Below are positions 16,621-24,506 of a stretch of 34,525 nt of DNA, piece by piece; position 1 is the first letter of the stretch, and each line of letters starts with the position of its first letter. Under the pieces are notes generated by a model, which had not been told where the DNA came from, did no database searches, and worked only from the letters and a program-made list of their open reading frames with translations. This DNA is from Pseudoxanthomonas sp. Root65 (GTDB taxonomy: Bacteria; Pseudomonadota; Gammaproteobacteria; Xanthomonadales; Xanthomonadaceae). The translations under genes were made by a program, and so were the position numbers. The stretch is from contig NZ_LMHA01000003.1 of the NCBI RefSeq assembly GCF_001427635.1, positions 566,811 through 601,335 of the forward strand. Direction: 5' to 3'.

Positions 16621-17088
16621 CTAATGATGCTCGGAGAAGCGCGTGTCGGTGGGACCGACACCCGTTATGTAGACCACGGCCGGCTCATCACGCGTTAGGG
16701 CGAAGTGGGCGTCGTCCGCCGGCTCGGTATAGAAGCTGCCCGCTGGTAGCTGTTTGAGGCGGCCGTCGATCATGGCGCGTCCGTATCCGAAGTACCAGGT
16801 CCCGCTCACCACTACGGCGCTTCGCGCGTCGCGGTGCGTGTGCGCCGCAATCCGGGTATGAGGCGGCACGCGGATTTCGATTGCGTAAGGACCAGGCTTG
16901 GTGGGGTCCCCCAGCAAGACCGTCGTACGGATGCCCTCGATACCGGAAGTTCCCGGTCCTGCGCCGCCTTTGCCCAGATCGGCTATCTCGCTAGGTGTCA
17001 GCCGAGTTTGACCACTCGTAGAGCCCGCCGATGCGGCAAGAGCAAAGGCAACGCCGCATAGCATGACACCGATGGCGCGGGCGCTCAC
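16621..17088 (-). CDS. Secreted cupin-domain protein
   Basis: A 155-residue protein with a signal peptide (about 1-26, GVAFALAASAGSTSGQ). A single cupin barrel follows, with the first motif HTHRDARSAVVVSGTWYFGY (metal ligands His-x-His) and the second around GSFYTEPADDAHFALT (His ligand). It starts at a GTG at 17088 whose last bases overlap the stop of the upstream hydrolase (GTGA, 4-base overlap), so the two are translationally coupled and may act in one periplasmic reaction or detoxification. Substrate is unknown. Confidence 0.85.
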   Translation of the reverse strand: MSARAIGVMLCGVAFALAASAGSTSGQTRLTPSEIADLGKGGAGPGTSGIEGIRTTVLLGDPTKPGPYAIEIRVPPHTRIAAHTHRDARSAVVVSGTWYFGYGRAMIDGRLKQLPAGSFYTEPADDAHFALTRDEPAVVYITGVGPTDTRFSEHH

Positions 17089-18002
17089 CGTTCTTCTCTC
17101 AGAAATGACACAACACGATTGACCGTGGCCTGCGGATTTTCTTCCATGATCCAGTGCCCCGAGTCCGGGATGGTGCCTTCAGTTACGTCCGATGCGGCCG
17201 CGCGCATCACGACCGCCATAGTCAGGCCGAACGATTTCTCACCACCCAACGCCAAGACGGGCATGGACAGCCGATTACCGGCCGCAAGCCATGCGCGATT
17301 ATCAGCTGCATCCTGGTCAAAAGCGGCGAACTGCGCGAAGCCCGAGCGCATAGCGCCGGGGCGGGCGTAGAGAGTCGCGTAGTGCTGACGCGACTGTTCA
17401 TCGAAACGATCAGGATGGGCGGCGAATTCGTTCCAGAATCGATCCAGGTAAATCCGCTCGCGTCCAGCTACAAGCCGCTCCATGTCTGGGCCGCCGAATC
17501 GGAAGTGCCACAGCAGGGGCGTCTTCAGGATTTCGTCCCAAGGACCCACGCCAGGAACCGGTGCATCGATCAAAACCAACCGGCCGATACGGTCCGGCTG
17601 CTGCGTCGCCAGGGCAAATGCCACCATGTTGCCGATGTCGTGTGCGACTACGTCGTAACGCTTGACGCCAAGCGAAGCTAGCAGCGCCTGCATGTCGCGT
17701 CCTTGGGTTATCTTATCGAAGCCGCTTGCAGGATGGGAGGAGAGCCCCATTCCACGCAGATCGGGCACTATGACAGTGTGGTCTTCCTCCAATGCTGCAG
17801 CAAGCGGTGCCCACATGTCGCCCGACTCGCCATATCCGTGCAGAAGCAGGACGGCAGGCCCTTTTCCGCCCACACGTACGTGAAGGTCCACTCCGTTCGC
17901 TGCCACATGCCGGGCTTGGAACGTGGATGGGAACGGCGGGACTTGGGCAAGCGCGGATGCTGACACGCAGAGCGCTGCGACAAACAGAAAAGATCTGAAC
18001 AT
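17085..18002 (-). CDS. Exported alpha/beta hydrolase (epoxide hydrolase/haloalkane dehalogenase-like)
   Basis: A 305-residue protein with a signal peptide (FRSFLFVAALCVSASALAQ). The alpha/beta hydrolase core has oxyanion motif LLLHGYGESGDMW, the strand-4 turn PDLRGMGLSS, and the nucleophile elbow VVAHDIGNMVA with Asp as nucleophile instead of Ser. The catalytic His is in PDSGHWIMEENP. An Asp nucleophile with HGxGE and DLRG places it with epoxide hydrolases, dehalogenases and fluoroacetate-type enzymes; the substrate cannot be fixed. The ATG at 18002 has GGAGG upstream and is followed at once by the signal peptide, so it is preferred over the longer frame. It is the first gene of a two-gene unit with the cupin. 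Confidence 0.92.
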   Translation of the reverse strand: MFRSFLFVAALCVSASALAQVPPFPSTFQARHVAANGVDLHVRVGGKGPAVLLLHGYGESGDMWAPLAAALEEDHTVIVPDLRGMGLSSHPASGFDKITQGRDMQALLASLGVKRYDVVAHDIGNMVAFALATQQPDRIGRLVLIDAPVPGVGPWDEILKTPLLWHFRFGGPDMERLVAGRERIYLDRFWNEFAAHPDRFDEQSRQHYATLYARPGAMRSGFAQFAAFDQDAADNRAWLAAGNRLSMPVLALGGEKSFGLTMAVVMRAAASDVTEGTIPDSGHWIMEENPQATVNRVVSFLREER

Positions 18003-18184
18003 GACGCCTCCCTCGAGCCATAAAGGCCCTGCAACAGAGGCAATCAGTGTCCTGCTGACCGTGTGTGGATCCCAATCCCAAGCCGGGTACGATCGGCTAC
18101 CCAAATGGGTAGTGCGATCCTGAATGATTTTCCGGGTCGGCCCCCTTCTGATTCGGATGCTGTCAATCTCTTGTCGCCGACCCC

Positions 18185-19165
18185 TCAGCTTTCTCCCAAT
18201 CCCGCAGCCCTGATGAGGCGATCGGCAATGGCTTCGGCGATTCCGTGACCACGCGGCAACGATGCAACCACAATATCGAGCTGCAGCGCGTCGGCCTCGT
18301 GTAGTCGCTGATAGAGACTGGCAGCTTGCTTATCCACTGTCAGCGAAAGGGGGAGCCACCACACAGCCGGATGGTGTGACGGTGCAACAGCTAGATGCCC
18401 TACTCTGCAACCCTCCGCTGCCAAGCGGGCCGCCGTCGCTTCTGCCTGTTCGGCAGCCGCCAGGACGACGCGAGCTTTGGGTGCGTAGTGCGAAGGCTTC
18501 TGACCTGGTGCGGGTGTGCCATGAGGATTCGCGAGGGAAATGGATGATCCCAGGACATGTTCAAGCATGGCACGGGTGATTGCGCCCGGGCGCAGCAAGC
18601 GCGGCGTTCCGTCAGACAGGTCAACAATGGTCGACTCCAGACCTATCTCGCACGTCCCCCCATCTAGGATCAGATCTACCACGTCTCCGAGCGCATCGGC
18701 CACATGCCTGGCCCGCGTCGGGCTGACGCGGCCGTAGCGATTGGCCGAAGGTGCGGCAATGCCGTCACCGAAGTGGCGCAGCAGCGCTTGGGCGACCGGA
18801 TGTGCCGGTACCCGCACGCCTACGGTGGATGCGCCGCCCGTGACCTCGTCGGGTACGCCTGGCGCCTTGGGCAGTATCAGCGTCAATGGGCCCGGCCAAA
18901 ATGCGTCGGCCAACCGCCGCGCGGCGTCCGGGATGTAACTGGCCCACGCAAGCAGGTGGTGGCTTGCGGCGATATGCACGATCAGCGGATGGTCCGGCGG
19001 ACGCCCTTTGACGGAGAAGATCCGCCGCAACGCACCAGGATCGCGTGCCGAGGCGCCCAGGCCATAGACCGTCTCCGTCGGGAACGCCACCAGCCCCCCG
19101 TTCGCCAGCACGCGTGCCGCCCGCTCCACTTCCGGACGGGAGCAAGTCGGTCCCCCTCTGCTCAT
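18185..19165 (-). CDS. Sua5-type L-threonylcarbamoyladenylate synthase
   Basis: A 326-residue protein. The YrdC domain is at about residues 10-205 (GGLVAFPTETVYGLGASARD, KGRPPDHPLIVH, WPGPLTLIL, VGVRVPAHP, APSANRYGRVSPT). A linker (GQKPSHYAPKARV) and a C-terminal Sua5 domain follow. It makes L-threonylcarbamoyl-AMP from threonine, bicarbonate and ATP, the first step of the tRNA t6A37 modification. The full-length Sua5 form contrasts with the short TsaC of most gammaproteobacteria, so this may be a second copy acquired with the operon. The start at 19165 overlaps the upstream stop (ATGA), showing translational coupling to the DUF6671 gene. Expected to be active; a role outside t6A is possible but unproven. 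Confidence 0.92.
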   Translation of the reverse strand: MSRGGPTCSRPEVERAARVLANGGLVAFPTETVYGLGASARDPGALRRIFSVKGRPPDHPLIVHIAASHHLLAWASYIPDAARRLADAFWPGPLTLILPKAPGVPDEVTGGASTVGVRVPAHPVAQALLRHFGDGIAAPSANRYGRVSPTRARHVADALGDVVDLILDGGTCEIGLESTIVDLSDGTPRLLRPGAITRAMLEHVLGSSISLANPHGTPAPGQKPSHYAPKARVVLAAAEQAEATAARLAAEGCRVGHLAVAPSHHPAVWWLPLSLTVDKQAASLYQRLHEADALQLDIVVASLPRGHGIAEAIADRLIRAAGLGES

Positions 19166-20034
19166 GGATTGCACTCGGGACAATGGGCCGGATCGGCCCA
19201 GGCCTCGGCAATACGTTCTTCTGTCTCGTCGCCGCACGCCACGCATGCCATGACCGCGCCCTTGAATTCGGCGGTCGGCGTGCCGCAGTTTCCACAGAGC
19301 AATCCCGGCAAGCGTCGCGCGAGGCCAAACCCTGGGGACTGGCATGCCGGGCAGAGCGTCCGCAGCTTGGCCACCAGATCCAGGCCCGCCTGCCGGATCA
19401 CCGCCTGACGCGTCGGGTTCAGGTGCGCGCGCGCATCAACCTCCAGGAACACCACGCCGTCGTCCGCGTCGGCCCTGGCGCGCTCGTAGGTGCGGCGCAG
19501 GCTGTCCGGGTCCTGGATGCCCTTGTAGATGCTGCCGTGGTCGGCATGGCTCGGGCGCGCCACCAGCGCATGCGACGGAAACATGTGATGGGCGGCAAAG
19601 GCCTGCGCTTCCTCCCACGAGGTGACGCGGCGGGATCCTGCGCAGGCACTGGCGTGCGCGCGTCCGACCACCTCCAGCCCGCGATCGGCATCGATCCAGA
19701 CCAGCACCTCATAGCACCAGGGGATCAGACCTGTCACCGGATCCATGCCCACACTGCCCTCGCTGCCCAGCCCCAGTCGCAAGCCGGCCAGCTCCATGCC
19801 CAGCCGGGCCTTCTTGGCTGCGGTTTCAAGTTGGGTCGCGGCACGCGGCACCTCGCGTGTGAAGGTGCCCAGCAGATCGGTGTCGTAGGAGTCCACATGC
19901 ACCAGATGACATCCAAGGACCTCATCCAGGATCGGACCTAGTAGCGCCTCCTTGCCGTGCTGGGTCAACAAGGCGGCCGAACAGCCCGCGTACACCGACG
20001 GCGACGTCTGCAGGCTTGCGAGCACGGCGTTCAT
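19162..20034 (-). CDS. DUF6671-family protein with C-terminal zinc ribbons
   Basis: A 290-residue protein. The N-terminal domain (YAGCSAALLTQHGKEALLGP, HVDSYDTDLLGTFTREVP, GLRLGLGSEGSVGMDP) matches, as I recall it, the DUF6671 family of unknown function. The C-terminus has four CxxC motifs (CPACQS, CGNCGT, CVACGD, CPECNP), probably two zinc ribbons. It starts at an ATG overlapping the isocitrate dehydrogenase stop by 4 bases, and its own stop overlaps the Sua5 start by 4 bases, so it is stoichiometrically coupled to both. A nucleic-acid or tRNA interaction would fit the zinc ribbons and the Sua5 partner, but this is inference. The upstream longer frame is a shadow of the dehydrogenase. Confidence 0.82.
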   Translation of the reverse strand: MNAVLASLQTSPSVYAGCSAALLTQHGKEALLGPILDEVLGCHLVHVDSYDTDLLGTFTREVPRAATQLETAAKKARLGMELAGLRLGLGSEGSVGMDPVTGLIPWCYEVLVWIDADRGLEVVGRAHASACAGSRRVTSWEEAQAFAAHHMFPSHALVARPSHADHGSIYKGIQDPDSLRRTYERARADADDGVVFLEVDARAHLNPTRQAVIRQAGLDLVAKLRTLCPACQSPGFGLARRLPGLLCGNCGTPTAEFKGAVMACVACGDETEERIAEAWADPAHCPECNP

Positions 20035-21515
20035 TCGCCCTGGGCCTGGGAATAACCCCTGACGCCATCGAAGGCGTAGAGGTTCTCGGTCTTGACGGCC
20101 TCGAAACCTGCCTCGGCCATCCGCAGGAGCAGCGCTGCGATGTGGCTGGGCGTCAGCCGGCGTCCCTCGACGCTCTGGAACCGGCATCGCCAATGGTCGG
20201 TGCGGGTGGTCTGCTGCAGACCGCTGGGGTAGACCTTGACGCCACGATTGGTGATGAGCGCCAACCGGAAATCCGGGCCGGCGATGGCCTGCAACGGGTG
20301 GCCCAGCGCGTCGGGATTGCGTTCGGCCTGATCCCAGTGCAGGAAGACGTCCACGCCTTCCAGGGTCTTTTCCCTCGATACCGCGGCAGCTTCCAGCAGG
20401 ACTGGGGCCGACGACATGGTGCGTTCCGGATAATCCACAGCCGGGATATCGCGCGGCCGCTGGCCCAGGCGCGTGACGACCGCCTCGGCGAATGCCTGGG
20501 TGCCGACCTGCCGCCGGCTATGCGGGCCGAAGATGTCGGCGGTGTGCAGACCTTCTTCGAGCGTGCGCAGCCAGGCATTGTGGATGGCGGTGGCCGCTCC
20601 CGCACGGCCAAGGTGCACCAGCATCATCACCGCGCTGAGCAGCAATCCCGAGGGGTTGGCCAGATCGCGTCCGGCGATATCCGGCGCCGAGCCATGGACC
20701 GCCTCGAACATCGCGCAATGGCGGCCGATGTTGGACGATGGCGCCAGGCCGATGGAACCGGCCACTTCGGCCGCCACGTCGGAAAGAATGTCGCCGTAGA
20801 GGTTCGGCGTGACCACCACGTCGAAGCGCCGGGGGTCCACGGCCATTTTCGCCGTGCCGATATCGATGATCATGTGATCACTGGCGATCTCGGGGTATTC
20901 CCTGGCGATCTCGTCGAACACCCGATGGAACAACCCATCGGTCAGCTTCATGATGTTGTCCTTCGTCATGCAGGTGACCTTGCGCCGCCCGTGCCGGCGC
21001 GCGTACTCGAAGGCGTAGCGCACGATCCGCTCGCAGCCCGGACGGGAAACCAGTTTCAGGCACTGCACCACCTCGTCCGTCTGCTGATGCTCAATGCCGG
21101 CATAGGTGTCTTCCTCGTTCTCGCGCACGATCACCACGTCCATGCCGGGGTGATGGGTCGCGACGAAGGGGTGGTAAGCCACACAGGGCCGCAGGTTGGC
21201 ATACAGGCCGAAGGTCTTGCGGAGGGACACGTTCACGCTCTTGTAGCCACCGCCTTGGGGCGTCGTGATGGGCCCCTTCAGCAGCACCGCGTGCTCGGTG
21301 ACCGCATCGATGACGCGACGGTCGAAGCCCGCCGAATGACCGGCGAGGTACGCCTGCAGCCCCACTGTCAGCGGCTGGAACGCCAGACCCGGATCGGCTT
21401 CGGCGAGTATCCTCAGGACGGCTCGCGTGATTTCCGGTCCGATCCCGTCGCCCTCGGCAACGGCTACGGTCTTGGCGGGCAACAGAACGGCGGCAGGCTT
21501 GAGCTGGGCTGACAT
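20031..21515 (-). CDS. Isocitrate dehydrogenase, long dimeric type with C-terminal extension
   Basis: A 494-residue isocitrate/isopropylmalate dehydrogenase. Landmarks are the N-terminal EGDGIGPEI, the substrate-binding SVNVSLRK and NLRPCVAY, VIVRENEEDTYAGIEH, the catalytic Lys in TKDNIMKL, the metal Asp motif PNLYGDILSDVAAE and the cofactor loop EAVHGSAPDIAG. About 150 extra residues after the catalytic core resemble the extension of Thermus-type isocitrate dehydrogenases, which have a similar total length. Cofactor use (NAD or NADP) is not certain from sequence. The ATG at 21515 has AGGAGA six bases upstream. It heads the three-gene operon and is divergent from a winged-helix regulator. It could be an additional copy besides the host's Krebs-cycle enzyme. 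Confidence 0.92.
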   Translation of the reverse strand: MSAQLKPAAVLLPAKTVAVAEGDGIGPEITRAVLRILAEADPGLAFQPLTVGLQAYLAGHSAGFDRRVIDAVTEHAVLLKGPITTPQGGGYKSVNVSLRKTFGLYANLRPCVAYHPFVATHHPGMDVVIVRENEEDTYAGIEHQQTDEVVQCLKLVSRPGCERIVRYAFEYARRHGRRKVTCMTKDNIMKLTDGLFHRVFDEIAREYPEIASDHMIIDIGTAKMAVDPRRFDVVVTPNLYGDILSDVAAEVAGSIGLAPSSNIGRHCAMFEAVHGSAPDIAGRDLANPSGLLLSAVMMLVHLGRAGAATAIHNAWLRTLEEGLHTADIFGPHSRRQVGTQAFAEAVVTRLGQRPRDIPAVDYPERTMSSAPVLLEAAAVSREKTLEGVDVFLHWDQAERNPDALGHPLQAIAGPDFRLALITNRGVKVYPSGLQQTTRTDHWRCRFQSVEGRRLTPSHIAALLLRMAEAGFEAVKTENLYAFDGVRGYSQAQGE

Positions 21516-21525
21516 GCGATCTCCT

Positions 21526-21563
21526 ATACACGATATTTGTGTCGTGTATTGTAGATCGTGTAA
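21526..21563. promoter_or_regulatory. Operator of the IDH operon and divergent winged-helix gene
   Basis: A perfect inverted repeat, ATACACGA (21526-21533) and TCGTGTAT (21542-21549) with an eight-base spacer. A third half-site, TCGTGTAA (21556-21563), stands in direct repeat. It lies directly upstream of the IDH ribosome site. The likely binder is the divergent winged-helix protein. Confidence 0.6.
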
Positions 21564-21618
21564 TATCGTTCGCGTCAATAGGCTAGGCTTTCGCCCAAGC
21601 ATCACTCGGACGAACGGT

Positions 21619-21897
21619 ATGGACTCCACCTGGACCTTTTTCAGCAATCACAGCCATGTGCTCTTCTGCCTGGCCGCAGAGCCGCAGCAGACATTGCGCG
21701 AGGTGGCGGCTAAGGTTGGGATCACCGAACGGGCGGTGCAGCGCATCGTGGCCGAACTGGAGGCAGCCGGTGTTCTGGAGCGGCATCGCGACGGGCGGCA
21801 GAATACCTACCGCATAAACCGTCGTGTGCCCCTGAGGCACCCCTTGGAAGCACACTGCAGGATCGGCGACTTAATCGATGTGGTGGTGGCGCGATAG
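21619..21897 (+). CDS. Small winged-helix (MarR/ArsR-like) transcriptional regulator
   Basis: A 92-residue protein consisting of one winged helix: NHSHVLFCLAAEPQQTLREV, then the HTH AAKVGITERAVQRIVAELEA, then the wing GVLERHRDGRQNTYRINR. No effector domain is fused. The ATG at 21619 fits the start of the domain; a longer frame runs back into the dehydrogenase and operator and is unlikely. It is divergent from the IDH operon across the TCGTGTAT operator and probably represses it and itself. Confidence 0.8.
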   Translation: MDSTWTFFSNHSHVLFCLAAEPQQTLREVAAKVGITERAVQRIVAELEAAGVLERHRDGRQNTYRINRRVPLRHPLEAHCRIGDLIDVVVAR

Positions 21898-22027
21898 CGC
21901 ATCGTCCCATCTTCCCATCGAAGGGACGACATCAAGGATCAGGCCTTGGACGCCTAATCTAACCGTCCGTGGAAACGGGGTAGAACCCGTCGGGCTTGAC
22001 GGGCACCTGTGGGTGGACTGCAGACCC

Positions 22028-22243
22028 ATGCCTCTTTTCGCCTTGGGGAAACTTGAGGCGATGGATCTCCTAGAGCTCTTAAGCGTGCTCCAGGGTTTGA
22101 TCGATCGGCGACGGATAGAGACCCACAACGCCCTGAAAGGTCAGCTGCTTGAGATGTCAGATGAGGACTTCGAGCAGTTGCCATTGGCAGCAGGAATTGA
22201 CGCCCCTCTGAGTGGGATCTCTGGATCAGAGTTTCGTATGTAA
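22028..22243 (+). CDS. Possible small hypothetical protein
   Basis: A 71-residue frame with an amphipathic helix (LLELLSVLQGLIDRRRIETH) and an acidic stretch (MSDEDFEQL). Those segments look protein-like, but there is no clear ribosome site and no recognised family. The helix is faintly reminiscent of the N-terminus of small nucleoid-associated proteins; this is not strong enough to name it. Confidence 0.28.
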   Translation: MPLFALGKLEAMDLLELLSVLQGLIDRRRIETHNALKGQLLEMSDEDFEQLPLAAGIDAPLSGISGSEFRM

Positions 22244-22589
22244 GTGACTGCATCGGGCCTCATTCCGGAGGAGGCCACGCCTATGAGATGTGCTTTCCGG
22301 GAGTTTTGGAGCGTGTTTGCAAAGCGATTTAGATCGCAAGAGCAACCACCACGCAACGCGCGAGAACTAAGCCGTCACCGTTTCCCCTGTCAGCTCCAGC
22401 CTAGGAGAAGCAAACCTTTCGAGGCTTCATGGCAGCTTTTGGATATCGTCTGCCCAAGGCGTCACAGCTGGGAGCGCGCGGCTAGCTCTCTTTGGGGTTT
22501 GTTGCCCCACCCCGCCATTTCACACGCTAGCCTAGCGACGAGCCGTCGCACACGTGATGGATGGGCGACCAAAGGCTATCCTTCCGTGC

Positions 22590-22784
22590 ATGAGCGAGCC
22601 AGAAGACAATGTGTTCGGAGCCCGAACCACAGCCATCATGTGGAGTCCGGATGTCGTGAGCTTCCTGCGCGGAGCTGTCACTGATCGGGAGTTGGGCATT
22701 CGCGATACTGCGGACGCTCTGCGTATAACAGTGCGTGTATGGCTCGCAGGACCTGCTTCCAATAACTCAGACGGGCCTGTTTAG
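22590..22784 (+). CDS. Possible small hypothetical protein
   Basis: A 64-residue frame (MSEPEDNVFGARTTAIMW at the start, GIRDTADALRITVRV near the end). It lacks a clear ribosome site and family features; listed only because nothing else explains the interval. Confidence 0.2.
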   Translation: MSEPEDNVFGARTTAIMWSPDVVSFLRGAVTDRELGIRDTADALRITVRVWLAGPASNNSDGPV

Positions 22785-22893
22785 CACTTCAGCTGCAGGG
22801 CATGCTGCTGCATCGAGGACTTCATCAAGTGCGGTGCCTAAAGTATGCAGTCCAGTGATTTCAGCCCTGACGAATTTGGACGAAACAGTGGAT

Positions 22894-22917
22894 GTCGGCT
22901 ATCGGCCATAAGCGCAC
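22894..22917 (+). repeat. Hairpin repeat, copy 2 (downstream side of the broken antitoxin)
   Basis: GTCGGCTATCGGCC followed by ATAAGCGCAC: same core (CTATCGGCC then AAGC) as the other hairpin copies in the window. It ends one base before the stop codon of the frameshifted antitoxin. Confidence 0.55.
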
Positions 22918-22918
22918 A

Positions 22919-23085
22919 TCACTTCGCGCCATCCGGTTGGCTAAACAAGGACCTCGCCCACGCCATCATCTCCTCGTGGCTAATCGTCCGACCCGCATCC
23001 ACATCGGCAAGTCCAGCCAACGTACGCTGATGCTTCCCTTCATCCGTTGGCACTGGCAAGCATGCCAATAAGCGGGCAAGTTCAT
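22919..23085 (-). pseudogene. Frameshifted solitary antitoxin gene
   Basis: The minus strand reads ATG AAC TTG CCC, then loses frame by a seven-base net deletion relative to the intact copy at 34151-34324. After the shift the frame resumes and matches the intact copy along its length: VPTDEGKHQRTLAGLADVDA, then GRTISHEEMMAWARSLF, ending in GAK-stop. The GLADVDAGR..SHEEM.AWA pattern is that of small type II antitoxins whose partners are RelE/ParE-like toxins. No toxin frame follows; the next bases are a hairpin repeat. Internal TTG or GTG codons could give a shortened product, so loss of function is likely but not certain. Confidence 0.6.
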
Positions 23086-23164
23086 TTTAAGAGTTACGGG
23101 TCAATATAGCGCACAGCGAGAATGATAGAGGCGGCAGCGTAATTGCGAACCGGTATGGACGAAG

Positions 23165-23193
23165 TACCGCTATCGGCCAGAAGCAGACGTTCT
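23165..23193 (+). repeat. Hairpin repeat, copy 3 (upstream side of the broken antitoxin)
   Basis: TACCGCTATCGGCC then AGAAGCAGACGTTCT; the arms CGCT and AGC with outer GTC/GAC-type bases form an imperfect hairpin. It lies about 80 bases upstream of the antitoxin start. Confidence 0.6.
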
Positions 23194-23213
23194 GGCAACT
23201 ACACCGTATGTGC

Positions 23214-23987
23214 CTAGGCGGGCAGCAAGCCGAGTGCGCCCAACGCCATCCAGAGCGCCATGGCGACCATCATCAGGTTTTCGGTCAGCGATACGAGGCC
23301 AAGCGGCACGTTGCTCGCCCCGCCCACGCAGGCGCACTTGAGTTCGCGGCGGTCGACGTACACCGCCTTGAACACCGAAACTGCGCCGACCGTGCCGATG
23401 AATAGCGCGACTGGCACCGAGATCCAGGTCAGCGCCCCGGCGATCATTAGAAGACCCGCCAGTCCCTCGGCGAAGGGATAGAGGTATGAATAAGGCACCC
23501 AGCGTTTTGCGAGCAGATCATAGTTCAGGAACATGGTTGCGAAGGATTCGACGTTCTGTAGCTTGAGCAGCGCCAGAACGGCCATGCTGAAACCGATGAA
23601 CCATTCGCCGGCGCGCTGTGTAAAGGGCGTGCCGTGGACCGCATGGCTCGCAGCAAGTGCCATCAGCAAGGTCATGCCAAACAGTGTGATCACTGGCAGA
23701 TAACTCGTCGCCTTGGGATCGGACACCGGCTTGCCGAAATGGCGGCGCAGGTCGTCGTAGCCGCCGATGCGCTCGCCATCGATGAAAGTTTGCGGGGTGG
23801 TCGTCACCTGATGCTCGGCCTTGAAGGCGTCGACCGCCTCGCGCGTGGTCAGCCAGCGGTCGTCGACGTCGAAACCTTGGCGTCGCAGCAGATTCTTGGC
23901 TTTCAGGCCGTATGGGCAGAGATGCTGCTCCATCACCATTCGATAAAGCGTTGCGCGCTTGCGGTGGGGTTGGCTTGGAGCATTCAT
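23214..23987 (-). CDS. Glutaredoxin-MauE/DoxX-like redox membrane protein
   Basis: A 257-residue fusion. An N-terminal glutaredoxin-like domain (YRMVMEQHLCPYGLKAKNLL, a monothiol CPYG site, then TTTPQTFIDGERIGGYDDL) precedes four transmembrane helices of the MauE/DoxX redox-associated membrane type (LPVITLFGMTLLMALAAS, GFSMAVLALLKLQNV, LYPFAEGLAGLLMIAGAL, VALFIGTVGAVSVFKAVY). The conserved CACVGG motif (ELKCACVGGASNVPLG) follows. It probably moves thiol electrons or handles a thiophilic ion at the membrane. The ATG at 23987 has GGAGGAAA upstream. Transcription starts from a MerR-type promoter shared with the divergent regulator. Confidence 0.88.
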   Translation of the reverse strand: MNAPSQPHRKRATLYRMVMEQHLCPYGLKAKNLLRRQGFDVDDRWLTTREAVDAFKAEHQVTTTPQTFIDGERIGGYDDLRRHFGKPVSDPKATSYLPVITLFGMTLLMALAASHAVHGTPFTQRAGEWFIGFSMAVLALLKLQNVESFATMFLNYDLLAKRWVPYSYLYPFAEGLAGLLMIAGALTWISVPVALFIGTVGAVSVFKAVYVDRRELKCACVGGASNVPLGLVSLTENLMMVAMALWMALGALGLLPA

Positions 23988-24026
23988 GGTTTCCTCCAGC
24001 GGGAACTTGTTCTCAAGTGGCGGCCA

Positions 24027-24057
24027 TCCTAAAGTCCGTACCATAGTACGGAGTCAA
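24027..24057 (-). promoter_or_regulatory. MerR-type promoter/operator of the glutaredoxin-MauE gene
   Basis: Read on the minus strand: -35 TTGACT (24057-24052), 19-base spacer, -10 TTAGGA (24032-24027). The spacer contains the perfect inverted repeat TCCGTAC - TATG - GTACGGA (24052-24035). The over-long 19-base spacer with a dyad in it is the hallmark of promoters that MerR proteins activate by DNA distortion. The layout and the GTAC-containing dyad closely resemble the mer operator. Confidence 0.78.
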
Positions 24058-24061
24058 GCCT

Positions 24062-24445
24062 ATGAGCCTGTCGATCAAGAAGTACGCCGAAGCGGGTGGT
24101 GTCGGCGTGGAGACCATCCGCTTCTACCAGCGCAAGGGACTCCTCAATACGCCAGAGAAAGGCGACGGCATCCGTCACTACAACGCAGCGGATGTCCGCC
24201 GCCTGCGATTCATTCGCATGGCGCAACGAGCCGGGTTCACACTCGAAGAAATCCGGGAGTTGCTGTCGCTCGACTCAGGACAGGATCGGCAACGAGCGCG
24301 CGAACTGGCCTTGGTCAGGATTGCCAAGCTCGACAAACAGATCGTGGAGATGGAGCGGGCACGGGATTACCTGCAAAAGCTCGCCCGGCAGTGCACCGCC
24401 AAGGCGTCCGGACCATGCCCAATCCTAGCGTCCTTCGATGGATAA
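24062..24445 (+). CDS. MerR-family metal- or thiol-responsive activator
   Basis: A 127-residue MerR protein: the HTH KKYAEAGGVGVETIRFYQRK, the wing KGDGIRHYNAADVRRLRFIR, a long dimerisation helix and a metal-binding loop with Cys111 and Cys119 (RQCTAKASGPCPILASF). Mercury-type MerR has three ligands; the position of its Cys82 is occupied by Asp or Gln here (SGQDRQRARE), leaving two cysteines spaced by seven residues as in CueR. It should therefore bind a thiophilic or monovalent ion or a redox signal rather than Hg(II) in the MerR manner; this is inference. It starts four bases after the operator, so it also autoregulates. Confidence 0.93.
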   Translation: MSLSIKKYAEAGGVGVETIRFYQRKGLLNTPEKGDGIRHYNAADVRRLRFIRMAQRAGFTLEEIRELLSLDSGQDRQRARELALVRIAKLDKQIVEMERARDYLQKLARQCTAKASGPCPILASFDG

Positions 24446-24506
24446 GCTGCACCCGCTTTAGCATCTCGATCATTGCTCTGCTGAGGAGGAAGCCCTTAGA
24501 TGCGAC

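Larger units (their letters stand above)
21898..22918. other. About 1 kb region without a convincing gene
   Basis: Only two short open frames stand out (22028-22243 and 22590-22784, listed separately); neither has a recognised family. The repeat at 22894-22917 lies at the right end. No RNA gene, terminator or insertion-sequence end was recognised. Confidence 0.5.

Noticed and set aside
16412..16624. Plus-strand 70-codon frame between the kinase and cupin genes
   Set aside because: No ribosome site, no recognised family, and it overlaps the end of the cupin gene on the opposite strand; probably chance in a GC-rich spacer.
20016..21512. Plus-strand 498-codon open frame opposite the dehydrogenase
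   Set aside because: It is a high-GC shadow: rich in Arg, His and Gly with no domain, while the minus strand encodes a clear dehydrogenase.
21427..21618. Longer frame for the winged-helix gene
   Set aside because: It would be read through the start of the dehydrogenase gene and the operator.
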